64,000 nt of DNA from Oscillospiraceae bacterium (lineage in GTDB: Bacteria > Bacillota > Clostridia > Saccharofermentanales > Saccharofermentanaceae): assembly GCA_902780785.1 (NCBI GenBank), contig CACZGS010000005.1, positions 124,001 to 188,000 on the forward strand. Reading direction: 5' to 3'. This document shows positions 33,720 to 42,627 of this stretch, in pieces. A program made the position numbers and the translations under genes. How positions within the stretch are numbered: position 1 is the stretch's first letter; each line of letters starts with the position of its first letter. The notes beneath the pieces were generated by a model, which saw only the letters and a program-made list of their open reading frames with translations, searched no databases and was not told where the DNA came from.

Positions 33720-34013
33720 ATGAACAAGTCACAGCTTATTGACAAGATCGCAAAAGATGCAGGCCTCAGCAAAAAAGATGCAGAAGCAGCTCTCAAGGCT
33801 ACGCTCGGTGCTATTGAAGGTGCTCTCGTAAAGAATGACAAGGTTGTTCTCGTAGGCTTCGGTACATTCAAGACAAAGAAGCTCGCTGCAAGAAGCGGCC
33901 GCAACCCTGCTACAGGCGACAAGATTAAGATCGCTGCATCCACAGTTCCTACATTCAAGGCAGGAAAGTCACTCAAGGATAAGGTTAACGCTAAGAAGGG
34001 TAAGAAGAAGTAA
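33720..34013 (+). CDS. hup: HU-family DNA-binding protein
   Basis: The product has 97 residues. The ATG follows AGGAGGAAACCAC. The N-terminus [22 protein letters not shown] and the arm region [26 protein letters not shown] (about 46-71) are classic HU. The C-terminus extends with a lysine-rich tail ([14 protein letters not shown]), a few residues longer than the usual 90. It compacts the nucleoid and bends DNA. It is monocistronic, with its own promoter and a strong terminator. Confidence 0.97.
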   Translation: MNKSQLIDKIAKDAGLSKKDAEAALKATLGAIEGALVKNDKVVLVGFGTFKTKKLAARSGRNPATGDKIKIAASTVPTFKAGKSLKDKVNAKKGKKK

Positions 34014-34036
34014 TTCTTATATATAACTGAATTCCG

Positions 34037-34064
34037 AAGGCTCCGTTTCCACGGAGCCTTTTTT
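34037..34064 (+). terminator. hup: Terminator of hup
   Basis: AAGGCTCCGT (34037-34046) and ACGGAGCCTT (34051-34060) form a 10-bp stem with loop TTCC, then TTTTTT. Confidence 0.93.
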
Positions 34065-34602
34065 ATTCCAAAGGATCCCTGTAGCCTAATCTTCTCTCGA
34101 TCCTGGTTCCCATGCATCTTAATGCCGATCTGCTGCGCATATCCTTAAGAGCGCTCTTTGAGATTGAATACCTGATATCCCTCTCGCATTGTTCAATGGA
34201 AAGGCCGTATTCCTTGCCCGTCTCGCAGTAGATAGACTTCATGGTCGCAGGAAGCGGAATTCCCTTTATGTATGAATCGAAAAGAGCCCTGTACATCAAT
34301 ACCGTTCCGATAAGCGACATGTCAAATCCATACTCGCGCAAGACGGACTTAACGCACATGTCTATATATGCTTCTTCCTTACCCTGCTTTGTCTTCTTGC
34401 CCGGGCTTAAAGACGTGACCTTGCCTGCAGCCTCCTGCCTGTTGTGCCGGCCGTCGACTATGTAATGCATTATTCCCTGTTCATCCTCAACGGAAATAAA
34501 CCCACTGTCATTAAGCAGCGAATTGATGTTCTCCAAAAGACTCAAGTCACTGCATACGACAGACATCTCCACCTTGCCTCTTCTGATAGCCGTGTTCTCC
34601 AT
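34063..34602 (-). CDS. Spo0A-C-like DNA-binding protein with unrelated N-terminus
   Basis: The product has 179 residues. The N-terminal ~90 residues (RRGKVEMSVVCSDLSLLENINSLLNDSGF...) look like a small partial receiver-like or sensor domain without the phospho-acceptor Asp. The C-terminal part (about 78-160) follows the Spo0A effector pattern: SVLREYGFDMSLIGTVLMYRALF, TMKSIYCETGKEYGLSIEQCERDIRYSISKS, where CERDIRYSI matches VERAIRHAI. It is probably a transcription factor using a Spo0A-like helix-turn-helix without standard phosphorelay control. It converges on the hup terminator. Confidence 0.75.
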   Translation of the reverse strand: MENTAIRRGKVEMSVVCSDLSLLENINSLLNDSGFISVEDEQGIMHYIVDGRHNRQEAAGKVTSLSPGKKTKQGKEEAYIDMCVKSVLREYGFDMSLIGTVLMYRALFDSYIKGIPLPATMKSIYCETGKEYGLSIEQCERDIRYSISKSALKDMRSRSALRCMGTRIERRLGYRDPLE

Positions 34603-34712
34603 GGTCGTCTACCTCCTTCGTGTTTTAATTGAAGTTTACGACCTGAAAACGGGCTTGTGGGGGCAAGTTGTTCCAAAATGAAAAAAACGGCCTCAAAATG
34701 AGACTTTTTGGC

Positions 34713-34733
34713 AAAAATTGAGACTGGTCTCAA
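34713..34733 (-). terminator. Terminator of the ligA-fthC-membrane protein unit
   Basis: TTGAGA (34718-34723) and TCTCAA (34728-34733) form a short stem with loop CTGG. The minus-strand tail is TTTTT. GAGAC also recurs at 34701, giving a local repeat. Confidence 0.7.
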
Positions 34734-34738
34734 AATTT

Positions 34739-35173
34739 TTAAGTGTCTTTGGAGTCGTTTCCGTCTGAATCCTGACCGGATTCTTCTATCTTCATTACCT
34801 CAACGGTAAACGAAGAATAGGGCGTGTACTTAACTCTGACATTATCGCCCTCGACCAGTTTGTTATGCAAAGGATTCAGATAGTAGTGTTCGCCGTTTAT
34901 GACGAAGTAATTCTTCATGAAGCCGATCTTCTCGACCGTGCCTGAATTGTAGTAGTAATTGCTGTTGATGAGGCTGTTGATATCCATCAGTCTCGGAGCA
35001 GTATAGAAAACGATATAGAGCACCGAAGCAAGCGCGAAGACTATCGGGAAGAAATAGAAGATGACATGCTTTGTCTTCTTGTTCTTATTGCGTCCTGCAG
35101 CAACACAGGTGAGAACGACAAAGATGCCTGTTATCACCAGATGCATAGCCAGATTTGCAATAAAGTAACGCAT
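34739..35173 (-). CDS. Hypothetical two-TM protein
   Basis: The product has 144 residues. Two membrane helices (about residues 7-27 and 38-60) are followed by a small beta domain (YYNSGTVEKIGFMKNYFVINGEHYYLN, VEGDNVRVKYTPYSSFTVEVM) that looks like an OB or SH3-type fold. A Ser/Asp-rich C-terminal tail ends the chain. It begins 9 bases after fthC and is the last gene of that unit. The function is unknown. Confidence 0.72.
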   Translation of the reverse strand: MRYFIANLAMHLVITGIFVVLTCVAAGRNKNKKTKHVIFYFFPIVFALASVLYIVFYTAPRLMDINSLINSNYYYNSGTVEKIGFMKNYFVINGEHYYLNPLHNKLVEGDNVRVKYTPYSSFTVEVMKIEESGQDSDGNDSKDT

Positions 35174-35182
35174 GCTTATTCT

Positions 35183-35782
35183 TTACTCCGCATATTCTTC
35201 TTCAGGTATCACCGCTATGAAATCAGCGCTGATATCATGGTCGTCAGACGGTACGTCAGAGCATATCTGGAACTCATAACAGATTCCCAGAAGATAAGGT
35301 CTCTCAGAACCCAGACTGCCGATATAACGGTCGTAAAAACCGCCGCCGGCACCAAGCCTCGTACCTTCTTCATTATATGCAAGTGCCGGTAGCACGACAA
35401 CATCAATATCCTTGGGATCGACCGGAGCCTTGGATGATACAGGTTCTTTTATTCCAAGAGAAGAGACTTCAAATTCGGAATCATCAAGGCTTGCACAATC
35501 ACAAAATACCATCTCGTTATTTTCGATCCTCGGAAAACAGCAGCTGATGCCCTTATCCATAAAGAAACGCGCAAGAGAGTCAACGGGGACCTCGCCGTCA
35601 AAGGCTCTGTAAAGGGCGATCCTTTTCGCATTCTTAAGAGTCTTGATAAGATCCTTATCGCCTATTGCGGATATGAATTCCGGAAGGCTGTCATCTATTG
35701 CAGATAAAGTCTTTGAAGACAGCTCGCGCCTTCTCCTCTTTATCTCTTTTCTTATCTTCTTTTTTTCTTCTTCGATATTCAT
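35183..35782 (-). CDS. 5-formyltetrahydrofolate cyclo-ligase
   Basis: The product has 199 residues. I chose the ATG at 35782 (MNIEEEKKKIRKEIKRRRREL); a TTG three codons earlier overlaps the ligA stop. Family motifs are the N-terminal basic helix, YRAFDGEVPV (about 65-74), and the nucleotide/substrate loop LPALAYNEEGTRLGAGGGFYDRY (about 127-149). The enzyme uses ATP to convert 5-formyl-THF to 5,10-methenyl-THF. It is co-transcribed with ligA. Confidence 0.94.
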   Translation of the reverse strand: MNIEEEKKKIRKEIKRRRRELSSKTLSAIDDSLPEFISAIGDKDLIKTLKNAKRIALYRAFDGEVPVDSLARFFMDKGISCCFPRIENNEMVFCDCASLDDSEFEVSSLGIKEPVSSKAPVDPKDIDVVVLPALAYNEEGTRLGAGGGFYDRYIGSLGSERPYLLGICYEFQICSDVPSDDHDISADFIAVIPEEEYAE

Positions 35783-35787
35783 ACGGA

Positions 35788-37827
35788 TCAACCCTTAGCT
35801 ATCATGTCCTTAAGTTCTTCAAGGCCGATGATGGGAACGCCCAGTTCTCTTGCCTTTCTTTCCTTGGATCCCGCATCGGCACCCATGAGGAGATAAGAAG
35901 TCTTCTTTGAGACTGAAGATACAGGCTTGCCGCCGTTGCTCTCGATCAGGCTCTCTGCTTCACTTCTGCTCATGCCTTCGAGTGTTCCCGTGATGCAGAA
36001 TGTAAGCCCTGCAAGAGCGGAGCCCTGAACCGCGCTCTCTTCTTTTGCGAAGTTTAATCCGAGAGCTTTCAAGCGCTCTAAGAGTTCCTTGTTGCCTTCG
36101 TCATGGAAGAAGTTATAGATTCCCTCAGCGGAGATCTCTCCGATGTCCTGTACGGCTACAAGCGATGCTTTGTCTGCTTCGGCGATGGCATCGATGGAGC
36201 CGAATGTCCTTATGAGTTCTTTTGCCGTTGCCTTGCCGACGCCGGGGATTCCCAATCCTGCCAGGACTTTATCTGCAGGAGTCTCCTTCCTAGCATCATC
36301 AATGGCGCTTAAGAGTTTGTCGGTGTTCTTCTCAAGGCCCAGGAGCTTGTTCTCGATGAGTTCATCTCTCTTGTCCTTAAGCTCGAAAACATCGGCGATA
36401 TCTTTGATGTATTTCTCTTCTGTGAGCTTTCTGATGTACTCTGTGCCGAATCCCTTGATATCCATGCAGTCACGGGATACGAAGTTAACGATGCGGTTAA
36501 CGAGCGTTCCGGGGCACATGAGATTGACGCACTTAAGATCGACACCGCCCTCATCCCTTACTAGCTTGTGGCCGCATACGGGACAGTTCTCAGGCATCTT
36601 ATAAGGCTGCCATTCGGAAGGTCTCTTGTCTTTATTTACATCCTTAACTTTCGGAATGATCTCACCGGACTTATATACGAGGATCGTGTCGCCGATTCCA
36701 AGACCTAACTGGTCGATGAAATCCTGATTGTGAAGTGTCGCACGTGATACCATCGTACCGCAGAGGCTTATGGGTTCGAAGACGGCTACAGGAGTTACCC
36801 TGCCCGTTCTTCCGGTGTTGACCTCAACGTCAAGAAGGCGTGTCTCCTTTACTTCCGGCGGATATTTGTAAGCTACGGCCCATCTCGGGAACTTGATAGT
36901 ATTTCCGAGCCTGGATCTCTCGGAAAGATTATTGAGCTTTACTACCGCACCGTCGATATCGTATTCAAGGTCGCCTCTCATCGCGCCGATCTTCTGGATG
37001 GCATCCCAGACTTCATCAGCAGTCTTGCACTTATAGCATTTCTCTATGACCTTGACGCCGTTGCGCTTGAGGTATTCATATCCTTCAAGGTGCGTATTGA
37101 ACGTAATGCCTCTTGTCTCCTGTACATTGAAGATGAAGAGAGACAATCCTCTCTCCTTTGTTATTCTGGTATCGATCTGCCTTAATGTTCCGGCAGCGCA
37201 GTTTCTGGGATTTGCGAATGTCTTCTTTCCCTCTTCCTCAGCCTTCGCATTTACTGCTTCAAAGGCCTTTCTGGTCATGTAGACCTCGCCTCTTATCTCG
37301 ATATAAGGAACAGGCTCTTTGAGCTGTCTTACGACGTCAGGGATCATCTTGGCGTTCATGGTAACGTCTTCGCCTTCGGTGATACCGTCACCTCTGGTGA
37401 CAGCGAGCTTTAACTCGCCCTCTTCGTAACGAAGAGCCATCGAGAGGCCGTCGATCTTGGTCTCGACCAGGAACTCAGCCTCATCGCCGAATTCCGCCTT
37501 CATGGAATTTACGAATTCATAGACGTCTTCTTTCTCGAAAACATCCTGCAGGCTCAACATGGGGACATTATGCTTAACGAGGATTCCCTTCTCAGCCTTC
37601 CAGCCGACCCTCTTGGACGGAGATTCGGGAACGATCCAGTCGGGATGCTCCTTCTCGATCTCTTTGAGCCTGTTGTTCATCATATCGTATTCGTAGTCCG
37701 ATATCTCAGGCTCATCCTGCGCATAGTAGAGCTCGGCATAGTAATTGAGCTTCTTTACCAGTTCAAGATATTCATTCTTCTCCTGGTCAGCATCAGCCAT
37801 GCTCGCAAACAGGTCTAATTGTTCCAT
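35788..37827 (-). CDS. ligA: NAD-dependent DNA ligase
   Basis: The product has 679 residues, normal length. The ATG at 37827 has AGGAGG 7 bases upstream. The adenylation domain has the active-site Lys in VETKIDGLSMALRYEEG (about 117-133), GEVYMTRKAF and the OB fold RVTPVAVFEP. The zinc finger (CPVCGHKL...CVNLMCPG) lies at about 410-440, then a helix-hairpin-helix region (LAGLGIPGVGKATAKEL) and a C-terminal BRCT domain (LAGLTFCITGTLEGMSRSEAE). It seals nicks in replication and repair. The N-terminus MEQLDLFASM contains QLDLF, like a beta-clamp motif, which is unusual for LigA. Confidence 0.97.
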   Translation of the reverse strand: MEQLDLFASMADADQEKNEYLELVKKLNYYAELYYAQDEPEISDYEYDMMNNRLKEIEKEHPDWIVPESPSKRVGWKAEKGILVKHNVPMLSLQDVFEKEDVYEFVNSMKAEFGDEAEFLVETKIDGLSMALRYEEGELKLAVTRGDGITEGEDVTMNAKMIPDVVRQLKEPVPYIEIRGEVYMTRKAFEAVNAKAEEEGKKTFANPRNCAAGTLRQIDTRITKERGLSLFIFNVQETRGITFNTHLEGYEYLKRNGVKVIEKCYKCKTADEVWDAIQKIGAMRGDLEYDIDGAVVKLNNLSERSRLGNTIKFPRWAVAYKYPPEVKETRLLDVEVNTGRTGRVTPVAVFEPISLCGTMVSRATLHNQDFIDQLGLGIGDTILVYKSGEIIPKVKDVNKDKRPSEWQPYKMPENCPVCGHKLVRDEGGVDLKCVNLMCPGTLVNRIVNFVSRDCMDIKGFGTEYIRKLTEEKYIKDIADVFELKDKRDELIENKLLGLEKNTDKLLSAIDDARKETPADKVLAGLGIPGVGKATAKELIRTFGSIDAIAEADKASLVAVQDIGEISAEGIYNFFHDEGNKELLERLKALGLNFAKEESAVQGSALAGLTFCITGTLEGMSRSEAESLIESNGGKPVSSVSKKTSYLLMGADAGSKERKARELGVPIIGLEELKDMIAKG

Positions 37828-37828
37828 A

Positions 37829-38458
37829 TCATTTCCTCCTGCCGATGGTAGCAAGATAAATTATCGGAAGAACCGCAAAAGCCGTAAGGAATAATCCCCA
37901 AACGAGCTCGGGAATACCGGCAAGGCCTGCGAAACCCGAAGTAATGTCTATATCGTTATATTTTGTTATGTAAAGGATCTTGGCTGCCGTAGTGCCCATT
38001 TTCGCGATCGGAACAAATACAAGAGCATTTACGAGCGCAATGGCCAGTGAATAAGTGTAGATATCCGTAAACCACTTAAGGCCCTTCTCAAACTTGAGTA
38101 TGTAGAAGGCAAGCGCCACACCCGCGGGAACGGCAAGGCTTATTGCATCGCTGATCGTTACGGAACGGTTCATGAAGGCCTTTACCAGAAGCATTGCGAT
38201 GAACACGACCGAAATAGCGCACGGGATAAAAACGCCGAGCTTTGTCGGTTCGAACTTCTGCATCAGTACTATCACTGACACTACTACGACATACAAAATA
38301 AGAGACGCGGCTATTCCGCTGATGCCGACACCCTTGCATGCATAGTGAACGGCCTTCGCAATAAACCGCGCAAAAATATGGAAGGGCTCTGTAATCAGAG
38401 TCCCCCACAAAAACAGCATTAATATTGAGATAATACCCGCTCGTTCTTCGCTTCTCAT
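37829..38458 (-). CDS. Hypothetical membrane protein with about 6 TM helices
   Basis: The product has 209 residues. Almost all of it is hydrophobic, with about six helices between residues 8 and 205. It has no clear ribosome binding site. Its stop is one base before the ligA ATG, so translation of ligA may be coupled. It begins MRSEERAGIISILMLFLWGTLITEP. No family is recognised. Confidence 0.75.
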   Translation of the reverse strand: MRSEERAGIISILMLFLWGTLITEPFHIFARFIAKAVHYACKGVGISGIAASLILYVVVVSVIVLMQKFEPTKLGVFIPCAISVVFIAMLLVKAFMNRSVTISDAISLAVPAGVALAFYILKFEKGLKWFTDIYTYSLAIALVNALVFVPIAKMGTTAAKILYITKYNDIDITSGFAGLAGIPELVWGLFLTAFAVLPIIYLATIGRRK

Positions 38459-38524
38459 ACTGAATCACGACGCATAGTAACGCGCCCTAATCAAATTCAA
38501 TAAACAGACTGCCCTTAACGGTAA

Positions 38525-38767
38525 TTACTCGTCGAGAGAAGTGAAGTCGCCGTCCTCAAGGTAAGCCTTGAGTGTATTATATTCTTCGAAATCAAGAGAA
38601 ATTCCCTTACCAACCTTCTCATGGTTCGGGCCCCAGTCACGGATGTCAAGCTTCGGCTTACCGTTATTCCACTTAACGATATTAAGCTCACGCTGCCAAC
38701 CGGACTTATTCTCCTTGAGAATACCGATCTGCTGAACGATCTCGTATGTGATTTCTGTCTTAGGCAT
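38525..38767 (-). CDS. PC4/YdbC-like transcription coactivator-fold protein
   Basis: The product has 80 residues. The ATG follows AGGAGGAATTTAGG. It matches the YdbC/PC4 pattern: QQIGILKENKSGWQRELNIVKWNNGKPKLDIRDWGPNHEKVGKGISLDFEEYNTLKAYL, with the conserved ELN...WN and DIRDW...GKGI. These proteins bind single-stranded DNA as a dimer. It has its own promoter and is probably expressed alone. Confidence 0.9.
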   Translation of the reverse strand: MPKTEITYEIVQQIGILKENKSGWQRELNIVKWNNGKPKLDIRDWGPNHEKVGKGISLDFEEYNTLKAYLEDGDFTSLDE

Positions 38768-38806
38768 CCTAAATTCCTCCTATGAAATACATTTTCAATT
38801 GTATGA

Positions 38807-38815
38807 ATTATAACA
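38807..38815 (-). promoter_or_regulatory. Extended -10 promoter of the PC4-like gene
   Basis: The minus strand reads TGTTATAAT, a perfect TGnTATAAT, about 40 bases before the ATG. Confidence 0.6.
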
Positions 38816-38870
38816 CACGTTTGGCGCCTGCATATTATATAATTAAGAAAAAAGGAGAACTGACCGGATA

Positions 38871-39764
38871 ATGGATGTCTTTTTGACGGTTTTACTGATT
38901 TTGGCAGCATTAATTCTGCTTTATGTCCTATGGTGTTTGGCAGAACCTTTCTTTCTTGTTAACGACAAGATCAGCATGACCAGGTCAGAACTTTCCGGAG
39001 GTGACATCAGCAAAGCGACAGTCACTAAGCTCCCTTTTATTCCACAGGGCTCAGAGAGCGCCCCTGATCTCCGATTTTTCTTCTTCTCCGATATCCATAC
39101 GGAATGGTGCCCCGTAACCGCTAAGCGCCTCAACAAAGCCATCAGGAAGGCTCACGAAGCAGGCGGACTTGATGCGGTAATATTCGGAGGCGACATAATC
39201 ACATATCCCGAGAATGCTGCTAAGGGCTATAAATACTTAAATGAAGTCAGTGCCTGCTGCAAAGAACTGGGTATCCCCTTCTACGGCAATTCCGGCAACC
39301 ACGACTGCAAGCTGGAGAATGCTCCCGGGAAGTCAGGCTTCATTACTCTTGATTCAAAGGCCTTTATCCTCACATCTCGAAAAAGCGATGCCAAGGCTTA
39401 TCTCACCGGCGTTCCCGATTCAGGCAAGCTCCAACGCGTCTGGCAGGAAAAGCTTGTCTGCGGCAGCGAATATCCCGTTATCCTGGCCGCTCATGACCCG
39501 GATGCACTCCTTCACTTAGCTCCTGATGCAAGGCCGTCTTTCATGCTCTCAGGGCATTTTCACGGCGGACAGATGAAGCTGCCCTTCAGATTCGAATTCA
39601 ACGTATTAAGAACTACGGACAAGTTTCCTAAGATGGGCGTCATCCAGGGTCACTTCAATATAAACGGAACCGAAGTCTTCGTATCAAGAGGCGTCGGCTG
39701 CGGCATTCTCCCATTCAGGATCTTCTCCGCGCCGGAAGCAACCGTAGTAGAGATCAATCTTTAA
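38871..39764 (+). CDS. Metallophosphoesterase, membrane anchored
   Basis: The product has 297 residues. One N-terminal membrane helix spans residues 4-26. Calcineurin-like motifs follow in order: FFSDIHTEW (about 67-75), FGGDII (about 106), GNSGNHDC (about 138-145), LAAHDPD (about 204) and LSGHFHGGQ (about 225-233), all metal ligands present. The family hydrolyses phosphoesters such as UDP-diacylglucosamine, cyclic nucleotides or cell-wall lipid pyrophosphates. The substrate is not evident. Confidence 0.93.
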   Translation: MDVFLTVLLILAALILLYVLWCLAEPFFLVNDKISMTRSELSGGDISKATVTKLPFIPQGSESAPDLRFFFFSDIHTEWCPVTAKRLNKAIRKAHEAGGLDAVIFGGDIITYPENAAKGYKYLNEVSACCKELGIPFYGNSGNHDCKLENAPGKSGFITLDSKAFILTSRKSDAKAYLTGVPDSGKLQRVWQEKLVCGSEYPVILAAHDPDALLHLAPDARPSFMLSGHFHGGQMKLPFRFEFNVLRTTDKFPKMGVIQGHFNINGTEVFVSRGVGCGILPFRIFSAPEATVVEINL

Positions 39765-39815
39765 TCTGTAATCTCTCACGCGCGTACGCGTATATAACTT
39801 ATATATAAATAAAAA

Positions 39816-39841
39816 AGAGGCGCCTCGTAAGAGACGCCTCT
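39816..39841 (-). terminator. Terminator of gapA
   Basis: AGAGGCG (39816-39822) pairs with CGCCTCT (39835-39841), with an inner CTC/GAG stem. The minus-strand tail is TTTTTTATTT. Confidence 0.9.
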
Positions 39842-39867
39842 GTTAATCCGTTTCTTAAAACCGGTTA

Positions 39868-40902
39868 TTAGCCGAGCTCTGCGAAATACTTGATTGTTCT
39901 TACCATCTGAGATGTGTAAGAATTCTCGTTGTCGTACCAAGCAACAACCTGAACGAGTGAGTTGCCGTCATCCATCTTGGAAACCATTGTCTGGTTAGCA
40001 TCGAAGAGTGAACCGAACTTCATACCAACAATGTCAGAAGAAACGAGCTTCTCTTCTGTGTAGCCGAAAGACTCGTTTGTAGCAGCCTTCATAGCAGCGT
40101 TGATGCCGTCAACTGTAACCTCACCCTTAACAACAGCGTGAAGGATTGTTGTAGAACCTGTGAATGTAGGAACTCTCTGAGCAGCACCGATGAGCTTGCC
40201 GTTGAGCTCAGGGATAACAAGGCCGATAGCCTTAGCAGCGCCTGTGGAGTTAGGTACGATGTTAGCAGCACCAGCTCTTGCTCTCTGGAGGTCACCCTTT
40301 CTCTGAGGACCGTCAAGGATCATCTGGTCGCCTGTGTAAGCGTGAACTGTTGTCATGATACCGCTCTGGATAGCTGCATAGTCATTGAGAGCCTTTGTCA
40401 TAGGAGCAAGGCAGTTTGTTGTGCAGGAAGCAGCAGAGATGATCTTGTCATCAGCTGTAAGTGTTGTGTGGTTAACGTTGTAAACGATTGTAGGGAGATC
40501 GTTTCCTGCAGGAGCAGAGATAACAACCTTCTTAGCACCAGCGTTGATGTGAGCCTGTGCCTTTTCCTTAGATGTGTAGAAACCGGAGCACTCGAGAACT
40601 ACGTCAACACCGAGCTCGCCCCAAGGACAATTGTTTGCATCGGGTTCCTTGTAGATCTTAAGTAACTTGCCGTCAACTGTGATTGTGTTAGCCTCGTCGT
40701 CAGATGTTACTGTGTGCTTATTCTCGCCGAATACACCAGCATATCCGCCCTGAGCTGTGTCATACTTGAGAAGGTGAGCGAGCATGGAAGGCTTTGTAAG
40801 ATCGTTGATAGCTACAATCTCATAACCCTCTGCACCGAACATCTGTCTGAAAGCAAGACGACCGATACGACCGAAACCGTTAATCGCAACTTTTACTGCC
40901 AT
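39868..40902 (-). CDS. gapA: Glyceraldehyde-3-phosphate dehydrogenase, type I
   Basis: The product has 344 residues. The ATG follows AGGAGGAATTCAAT. The NAD-binding N-terminus is [18 protein letters not shown]. The catalytic Cys lies in [12 protein letters not shown] (about residue 158) and the catalytic His in [10 protein letters not shown] (about 185). Anion-binding residues are in [12 protein letters not shown], and the C-terminus reads [15 protein letters not shown]. It is the central glycolytic enzyme, converting glyceraldehyde-3-phosphate to 1,3-bisphosphoglycerate with NAD. It is monocistronic with a strong terminator. Confidence 0.98.
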   Translation of the reverse strand: MAVKVAINGFGRIGRLAFRQMFGAEGYEIVAINDLTKPSMLAHLLKYDTAQGGYAGVFGENKHTVTSDDEANTITVDGKLLKIYKEPDANNCPWGELGVDVVLECSGFYTSKEKAQAHINAGAKKVVISAPAGNDLPTIVYNVNHTTLTADDKIISAASCTTNCLAPMTKALNDYAAIQSGIMTTVHAYTGDQMILDGPQRKGDLQRARAGAANIVPNSTGAAKAIGLVIPELNGKLIGAAQRVPTFTGSTTILHAVVKGEVTVDGINAAMKAATNESFGYTEEKLVSSDIVGMKFGSLFDANQTMVSKMDDGNSLVQVVAWYDNENSYTSQMVRTIKYFAELG

Positions 40903-41040
40903 ATTGAATTCCTCCTAAATTCCCTTAACCGGGATTATTAAACTTAAACTAGTGCCCATTCATCTGCACCGTAAGAATTCTACTCCACTGGGTAGGGGTT
41001 TTCCACAGCATTTTTGTCATAATATTGTAAATTTTAATAA

Positions 41041-41066
41041 AAAAGGGGCAGATTGCCCCCTTTTTT
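41041..41066. terminator. Terminator-like hairpin between divergent genes
   Basis: GGGGCA pairs with TGCCCC around a 3-base loop, flanked by A and T runs on both sides. It lies upstream of both divergent genes (gapA minus, 41134 plus), so it is not a normal gene-end terminator. It lies before the plus-strand promoter. Confidence 0.75.
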
Positions 41067-41096
41067 CCTCAAACGATTTTTGCTTCACAGATCGCG

Positions 41097-41105
41097 TGAT
41101 ATAAT
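41097..41105 (+). promoter_or_regulatory. Extended -10 promoter for the GT-C-like gene
   Basis: TGATATAAT is a perfect TGnTATAAT, 29 bases before the ATG at 41134. Confidence 0.65.
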
Positions 41106-41133
41106 TTTACAAATAATCGTCGGAGTTTAGCGC

Positions 41134-42621
41134 ATGACAGAACCTCAACTTGTCAAAAACAAGCTGCCCAAATGGCTCAAATACATCATTCTCCTGTTTC
41201 CTTTTGTGATCGCTTGTTTCCAGCTGCGCTCTCTGGATAACGACTTCTATTTCCTGTACCCGACAGGCGAATATATCTTAAAGAACGGCTTCCCGCACAC
41301 GGATTTTCTCTCGATGCATTCCAACATGAAGCTCGTCCTGCAGCAGTGGCTCAGCACGGTCATCTTCTATCTTGCATATTCACGATTGGGTGAGATCGGC
41401 CTTTTCGCGGTTTTATACATATGTTACGCGCTGATCTGCTTTCTCTCTTACAAGACCATTCTGCTCATAACCAAGAACGAACTGGTGTCAGTAGTCCTTT
41501 CTGCAGTGATCGACGTCCTGATCTTTAACCCCTTCATAGTCACAAGACCCCAGGTATTCACTTATACGATCCTGCTTACCGAGATCTGGCTGCTCGAAAA
41601 GCATGCCCAGACGAAGAAGTACAAATATCTGGCCTTCATCCCGCTGTTATCGCTCGCGCAGATCAATCTTCATGCGTCTATGTGGCCCATGCTGTTCGTA
41701 TTCATGCTTCCCTATATAGTCGGTGCGATCCCCGTTAAGATCAAGTCATTCAGGCTTGAGGCGAACGGCAGCATCTTAGGTCTGATGGCTGCCCTCGCTG
41801 TCGGTGCTGCCGTAGGTTTTCTTAACCCGTACGGACTCGATAACATGATCTACCTGACTTCTTCTTACGGACAGAACAAACTTAGCGAGACCATTTCAGA
41901 GATGCGCCCTGTGGATATCAGCACGCATTACGGAAAGATCATGATAGTCCTCGCCATATTGCTCGGCGTTATTGCTTTCTTCGTAAAGAACAAGAAGTTC
42001 TCCGTGCGTTTCTTCTGCCTTTTCATGGGAACGCTTATGCTCGGACTCATGCACAGGAAGGGCATCTCGTATTTCTTCATCTTCGGAATAGTCTCATTCT
42101 CTTATTTGCTTAAGGATATAGAAGTAAAGCTTCCCGAGAAGCTGAAGGCCAGGATAACAAAACGTGTCGAGATATTCGCGGCAGTAATCCTCATACTTGT
42201 CACGGCATACTTTTCAGCTTATAACCTCATCAAATCGATCGGTGAGGCTCCCGGTAAGACACTTCATTACGAACGTCTGGACGAAGTCATCGAGATATTG
42301 AACAAGAGCGAAGACCCGGTAGTCCTCTACACCAATTTCAATGACGGCCAGTATCTGGAATATAAGGGTTTCCATCCGTACATAGACGGCAGAGCGGAAT
42401 TGTACCTGTGGCAGAACAACGAAGATTACGAATATATCGGCGAATACTACGACCTCAGATCCGCGCATATGTACTACCGTGATTTCACGGACAGATACAT
42501 GTTCAATTACCTCATCCTGAGCGAGGTCAGCGACAGATATCTTCTGGAATCGCTGTCACATGACGACGATTTTGAATTGACTTATAAATCCGGCGGAGTA
42601 CTTCTTTTCGAGAGAAAATAA
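41134..42621 (+). CDS. Polytopic GT-C-like membrane protein
   Basis: The product has 495 residues. The ATG follows CGGAGTTTAGCGC. About 10-11 membrane helices cover residues 15-370, followed by a soluble C-terminal domain of about 120 residues. The first external loop reads SLDNDFYFLYPTGEYILKNG...HTDFLSM and LQQWLSTV, the D-D...G pattern of GT-C glycosyltransferases that use polyprenyl-phosphate sugars. It probably transfers a sugar on the outer face of the membrane. No polysaccharide cluster lies beside it, so the acceptor is unknown. Confidence 0.75.
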   Translation: MTEPQLVKNKLPKWLKYIILLFPFVIACFQLRSLDNDFYFLYPTGEYILKNGFPHTDFLSMHSNMKLVLQQWLSTVIFYLAYSRLGEIGLFAVLYICYALICFLSYKTILLITKNELVSVVLSAVIDVLIFNPFIVTRPQVFTYTILLTEIWLLEKHAQTKKYKYLAFIPLLSLAQINLHASMWPMLFVFMLPYIVGAIPVKIKSFRLEANGSILGLMAALAVGAAVGFLNPYGLDNMIYLTSSYGQNKLSETISEMRPVDISTHYGKIMIVLAILLGVIAFFVKNKKFSVRFFCLFMGTLMLGLMHRKGISYFFIFGIVSFSYLLKDIEVKLPEKLKARITKRVEIFAAVILILVTAYFSAYNLIKSIGEAPGKTLHYERLDEVIEILNKSEDPVVLYTNFNDGQYLEYKGFHPYIDGRAELYLWQNNEDYEYIGEYYDLRSAHMYYRDFTDRYMFNYLILSEVSDRYLLESLSHDDDFELTYKSGGVLLFERK

Positions 42622-42627
42622 AAACGG

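Noticed and set aside
39778..39809. CGCGTACGCG palindrome followed by an AT-rich TATATAACTTATATATA stretch
   Set aside because: It sits in the short gap between two gene ends and has no T-run of its own. It is too short to support a replication origin or an operator claim.
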